64,000 bases of DNA from an uncultured Propionibacteriaceae bacterium (GTDB taxonomy: Bacteria > Actinomycetota > Actinomycetes > Propionibacteriales > Propionibacteriaceae), in the NCBI GenBank assembly GCA_937926975.1, contig CALBCJ010000023.1:38691-102690 (forward strand), given 5' to 3'. The position numbers were made by a program, and so were the translations under genes. Positions 60,976 to 64,000 of this stretch are shown here, piece by piece. The notes below the pieces were generated by a model. That model was not told where the DNA came from. It did not search any database and saw only the letters and a program-made list of their open reading frames with translations. The first letter of the stretch is position 1. Every line of letters starts with the position of its first letter.

Positions 60976-63564
60976 GGTCACCAGGCGCTGCGTCGCCTCG
61001 TGCACCCCGACTACTGCCGGGATCCCGTACTCGCGGGCGACCACCGAGCCGTGGGTCATCATCCCGCCGACCTCAGTGACCAGGCCGGCCGCGGTCAGGA
61101 ACAGCGGCGTCCAGGCCGGGTCGGTGCCCGGGCAGACCATGATCTCGCCCGCCTGCAGGCCGGCACCCGACGGGGACCGGACCACCCGGACCAGACCCTC
61201 CACCACCCCGGGCGAGACCGGCGACCCGGTCAGGTCACCCTCGCCGCCAACACCCTGGTAGAACGTACGGCCGTCGCCCAGGACCACCCGCGGCACCTGC
61301 TGGCGGCGCTGCTCGGCCTGGTAGCGGTGACGGTTCACCGCGACCCGGGCCCGCAGCTCGGCCGGGTCCAGCTCCCAGGCCCGCCGCAGGTCACCCAGGT
61401 GCAGGAAGATGACATCGTCGGCGCGGTCCAGCCGGTCGGCCGCGACCAGGTCGGCGCCGGAGTCGAGCAGCGCCGAGCGCAGCACCCCCAGCACCCGGAC
61501 CAGGGCGAGCTTCGGCGTCTCCCGCGCCCCGAAGCTCCCGCGGACCAGCCGCACCAGCGCCCGGGCCTGCGCCGCCTGCCAGCGCGGCAGCCGCCCGGTC
61601 AGCCGCCGCAGCGCCTCCTCGGCGGCCACGCGCCCCTGCGCGTACGCCTGGTCGGGCGGCTCGGCGTCGTCGGGCAGCGTCAGGTACCCCCGCAGCGAGT
61701 CCACGACCGGAGTCGGGTCGTCGGCCCACCGCGGCCTGCCGAGGTCGATCTCGCCGGTGCCGCGCACCCCGTACCGGTCGAGGAACAGCGTCAGCGCCTG
61801 CTGCGCGGGCTGGGGCAGCGAGCCGGTACGGAACCGGGCCACCACCTCCTCGGTGCCGAGCCCGGTCAGCTGCTCCAGGGAGGCGGCGTCGGCCCGGATG
61901 CGGGTGGCGGCCTCCCACAGCGCCAGGTCCATCGCGGTGGTGACGTTGCCATCGAGGCTGCGCAGAGTCTCCAGGGCCTCCACCCCACCCAGCTGCTGCA
62001 GCCGCCGGATCGCCAGCACCGCCACCGGCATGATCGGCGCGAACCGCGGAATGAGAACGCCAAACACCTCAGTCAGAGAGTCCTCCCAGGCATCCAGCCG
62101 GGCGCTCAGTCGGGCTGGTGCGGTGGGCTGGGCGGCGGCCTGCTGGGCCCGCCCCGTACAGCGCCCCACCATCTGCTCGCAGCCCCGCTCCAGGCGGGTA
62201 CGGGCCCCGACCGGGTCCCGCACCCCCCGCACAGCGGCGGGCAGAAGCCGCAGCAGGCGGCGCAGCACCCTGCCTGGCAGGCCACCTCGGTCCGCAGCCA
62301 GGCGCGGGTCGTCGAGCCTGGCCACGGTGCTGGCCACGGCCGGGTCCCCGTACGGAAGCAGCCGGCTCAGCAACCGGTTCCCGACCCGGTGGCGCAGCAG
62401 CGGGTCAACCCGCACCCAGAGCCGCTCCCCGGCGACCTGGAGCGCCGGCACCGCGTCCAGGGCCCGGCTGGCCGGGCGGCGCCCGCCGAAGACCTCCGGA
62501 ATCCCGCGCAGCAGGGTGACCAGCGCCTCCTGCCCGAGCGGGGTGACCGGCTCCAGCACCCCCTGGAAGGCTCCGAACGACGCGTACACGGACAGCTCGT
62601 CGGCGCTGTCAACCGGCGCTGGCAAGGGGTAGAGCGAGGTGATCGGGCGCGACTGCACCAGCCACAGGCCGTCTGGGGCCAGTGCCCACTCCAGGTCCTG
62701 CGGCTCGCCGTACTCGGCCTCAACCTGGACCGCGAGCCGCGCCAGCCGGCTCGCCTGCTCGTCGCTGACCGCCCAGCCGGACCGGGCCTCGGCGACCGTC
62801 TCCACCCCGCCGCCAGGCCGGGGCACGGTGGTCACCGCCTTGGCGCCCGCGGTTCGCTCCAGCAGCCGGCCGCAGTGGTCGAGCAGGTAGCGGTCGGGCT
62901 CGACCTGCCCCGAGACCAGCGCCTCGCCCAGGCCGCGGGTGGCCTCGACGACGACCCGGTTCCGGCGCCCGGTGAGCGGGTCGGCAGTGAACGCCACCCC
63001 AGACGCCTCGGCCGCGACCAGCCGCTGCACCACCACCGCCAGCGTCACCTGCCGGTGGTCGATCCCCGCCCGGGCCCGGTACCGGACCGCGCGGGCCGTC
63101 CACAGCGAGCCCCAGCAGCCGACCACGGCGTCCACGACCTGGTCAGGGCCGATGACGTTCAAGAAGCTGTCCTGCTGCCCGGCGAAGGACAGCCCCGGCA
63201 GGTCCTCGGCGGTCGCAGACGAGCGGACAGCAACCGGCACCGACGCGTACGGGGCGGCCGCGGCCTCCAGCTCGGCCCGCAGCTGTGCAGGGACCGGGGT
63301 CGACTCGAGGGCGGCCCGGACCTCGTCGGCCGCCTGCTCCAGGACCCGGTCGCTGAGGGTGGCGAGCCGCTCGACCAGCGGCTCCAGACCGGCCGCCCGG
63401 GCCTGCTGCCGGTACGCCTCGGTGGTGATGATGAAGCCTGGTGGGACCGGGAGCCCGGCGCGGCTCAGCCGGGCCAGGTTGAGCCCCTTGCCGCCGCTGC
63501 TGGCGAGACTGACGGGGGCTGCTGGGTCGTCGAGGGCGATGACATGAGGGGCCATGACGTTCAT
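60910..63564 (-). CDS. rph: rifampin phosphotransferase-like (PEP synthase-related) protein
   Basis: 884 residues from ATG 63564. An N-terminal ATP-grasp domain (GGKGLNLARLSRAGLPVPPGF; VAVRSSATAEDLPGLSFAGQQD; FTADPLTG; LVQSRPITSLYP), a helical middle domain (R-Y-G-V-R-G-T-G-E-I-D-L), and a C-terminal swivelling His domain with GGMMTHGSVVAREYGIPAVVGV. The domain order and length match rifamycin-inactivating Rph, which transfers a phosphate from ATP to the ansa hydroxyl; PEP synthase proper is shorter and differs in the third domain. The upstream region shows no obvious rifamycin-associated element, so the natural substrate is open. Confidence 0.78.
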   Translation of the reverse strand: MNVMAPHVIALDDPAAPVSLASSGGKGLNLARLSRAGLPVPPGFIITTEAYRQQARAAGLEPLVERLATLSDRVLEQAADEVRAALESTPVPAQLRAELEAAAAPYASVPVAVRSSATAEDLPGLSFAGQQDSFLNVIGPDQVVDAVVGCWGSLWTARAVRYRARAGIDHRQVTLAVVVQRLVAAEASGVAFTADPLTGRRNRVVVEATRGLGEALVSGQVEPDRYLLDHCGRLLERTAGAKAVTTVPRPGGGVETVAEARSGWAVSDEQASRLARLAVQVEAEYGEPQDLEWALAPDGLWLVQSRPITSLYPLPAPVDSADELSVYASFGAFQGVLEPVTPLGQEALVTLLRGIPEVFGGRRPASRALDAVPALQVAGERLWVRVDPLLRHRVGNRLLSRLLPYGDPAVASTVARLDDPRLAADRGGLPGRVLRRLLRLLPAAVRGVRDPVGARTRLERGCEQMVGRCTGRAQQAAAQPTAPARLSARLDAWEDSLTEVFGVLIPRFAPIMPVAVLAIRRLQQLGGVEALETLRSLDGNVTTAMDLALWEAATRIRADAASLEQLTGLGTEEVVARFRTGSLPQPAQQALTLFLDRYGVRGTGEIDLGRPRWADDPTPVVDSLRGYLTLPDDAEPPDQAYAQGRVAAEEALRRLTGRLPRWQAAQARALVRLVRGSFGARETPKLALVRVLGVLRSALLDSGADLVAADRLDRADDVIFLHLGDLRRAWELDPAELRARVAVNRHRYQAEQRRQQVPRVVLGDGRTFYQGVGGEGDLTGSPVSPGVVEGLVRVVRSPSGAGLQAGEIMVCPGTDPAWTPLFLTAAGLVTEVGGMMTHGSVVAREYGIPAVVGVHEATQRLVTGQRIRLDGSTGAITLLDEHND

Positions 63565-63671
63565 TGTGGTCCTCGGCGGCGCCGAAGTGACAGCCTCGAG
63601 CCCTAGTCTGGGTAGAGGTCTGGCCCGGTCAGCACCTGCCGTCCCCGAAGCTACCAGCCTGGAGGAGCCCG
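63565..63671. promoter_or_regulatory. divergent promoter region between rph and the repeat-protein gene
   Basis: 107 bases serving both genes. No rifamycin-associated inverted repeat was recognised. TAGTCT (63604-63609) is a weak -10-like hexamer for the plus-strand gene. Confidence 0.35.
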
Positions 63672-64000
63672 ATGAGCCAGCCTCCTGACCCGCTGAGCCA
63701 GCCGACCCTGCACGGCCAGCAGCCCGGCGCACCGTACGGTCAGAGCTGGTACGAGCAGGCGGCGTACGGGACCTCACCGCAGCCGGGGTACGGGCCGCAG
63801 CCAGGGCCGTATCCGCCGAGTGGGCAGTACCCGGGGTCGGTGCAGGCGAGTGGGCAGTACCCAGGGCCAGTGCAGGCAAGCGGGCAGTACCCAGGGCCAG
63901 TGCAGGCAAGCGGGCAGTACCCGGGGCCGGTGCAGGCGAGCGGGCAGTACCCGGGGCCGGTGCAGGCGAGCGGGCAGTACCCGGGGCCGGTGCAGGCGAG
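63672..64000 (+). CDS. Pro/Gly/Gln-rich repeat protein (partial, runs off the window)
   Basis: ATG 63672 follows GGAGGAG. The visible 109 codons are Pro/Gly/Gln/Tyr-rich: M-S-Q-P-P-D-P-L-S-Q-P-T, then from residue 50 a ten-residue unit S-G-Q-Y-P-G-P-V-Q-A repeated at least six times to the window end. Such N-terminal tails precede membrane domains (DUF4190, RDD and similar) in actinobacteria; the following domain is not visible. Confidence 0.7.
   Translation, partial: MSQPPDPLSQPTLHGQQPGAPYGQSWYEQAAYGTSPQPGYGPQPGPYPPSGQYPGSVQASGQYPGPVQASGQYPGPVQASGQYPGPVQASGQYPGPVQASGQYPGPVQA
63819..64000 (+). repeat. 30-bp tandem coding repeat, six full units plus a partial
   Basis: Units start at 63819, 63849, 63879, 63909, 63939 and 63969, each AG(T/C)GGGCAGTACCC(A/G)GGG followed by (C/T)C(A/G)GTGCAGGC(A/G). 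The last three units are identical while the first three differ by a few bases, so the array is expanding at its right side. Confidence 0.9.

Noticed and set aside
60910..63564. Phosphoenolpyruvate synthase or pyruvate phosphate dikinase
   Set aside because: The ATP-grasp and His domains are shared, but the order, the R-Y-G-V-R-G-T-G-E-I-D-L middle region and the total length agree better with rifampin phosphotransferase.
63819..64000. Regular 30-bp repeats resembling a CRISPR array
   Set aside because: There are no spacers; units are head to tail, stay in frame within an open reading frame and encode S-G-Q-Y-P-G-P-V-Q-A.

Overview
The window is high-G+C DNA (most 60-base lines look about 70-75% G+C) with GTG starts, strong purine-rich ribosome sites, overlapping ATGA/GTGA stop-start junctions and type VII secretion-like genes. 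This points to an actinobacterium; I cannot place it further. No rRNA, tRNA or CRISPR array was seen.

Layout. 0-3.7 kb: the DUF5682-VWA pair of a MoxR-associated system. 4.0-5.9 kb: a lower-G+C type VII secretion-like locus broken by frameshifts. 5.9-9.9 kb: small membrane and secreted proteins, an S9 peptidase and a nitrobindin-like protein. 10.0-15.8 kb: a frameshifted siderophore-interacting protein with a palindromic operator, then a two-component system co-transcribed with an ABC-2 transporter of lantibiotic-protection type. 16-18.2 kb: MNT/HEPN pair, thiol peroxidase, lipoprotein. 18.4-24.2 kb: complete dipeptide/oligopeptide ABC importer operon. 25.0-28.6 kb: a polymorphic-toxin locus (WXG-like carrier, GH-E nuclease, TPR-like immunity candidate) whose carrier gene is split by an ISL3 element. 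28.8-42.2 kb: mostly chromosomal genes (AI-2E family transporter, class I fumarase, AlkZ-like winged-helix protein, two large low-complexity proteins, NfeD, flotillin, YqeY-like).

The most interesting part is 42.7-54.5 kb. A NarL-type two-component system and a Bce/FtsX-type ABC transporter lead into a 66-residue precursor whose C-terminal half has the cysteine spacing of a CSalpha-beta defensin (C-x5-C-x3-C-x10-GYC-x7-C-x-C). A strong hairpin follows it, then a tightly overlapping operon: an asparagine-synthetase/lasso-cyclase-like protein lacking the SGGLDS loop, a PqqD-like small protein, a MauE-thioredoxin fusion, an ABC exporter, an S9 peptidase and a B2-like protein lacking the usual Cys. 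The set reads as lasso-peptide-type machinery converted to make, oxidise and export a bacterial defensin, with self-sensing and protection genes upstream.

At 56.8-61.0 kb a low-G+C cassette (alpha-oxoamine synthase, short-chain reductase, MFS exporter) sits in the 3' end of a rifampin-phosphotransferase-like gene. It is flanked by a 67-bp perfect direct repeat copied from that gene end, the footprint of site-specific integration although no integrase is present. The window ends inside a gene with 30-bp tandem coding repeats.

Two dispersed sequence signatures recur: a 14-bp inverted repeat (GCACAGCAGCGGAC) in intergenic regions and an excess of the palindrome CCGTACGG. Several genes carry apparent single-base frameshifts, so sequencing error versus real decay should be kept in mind.
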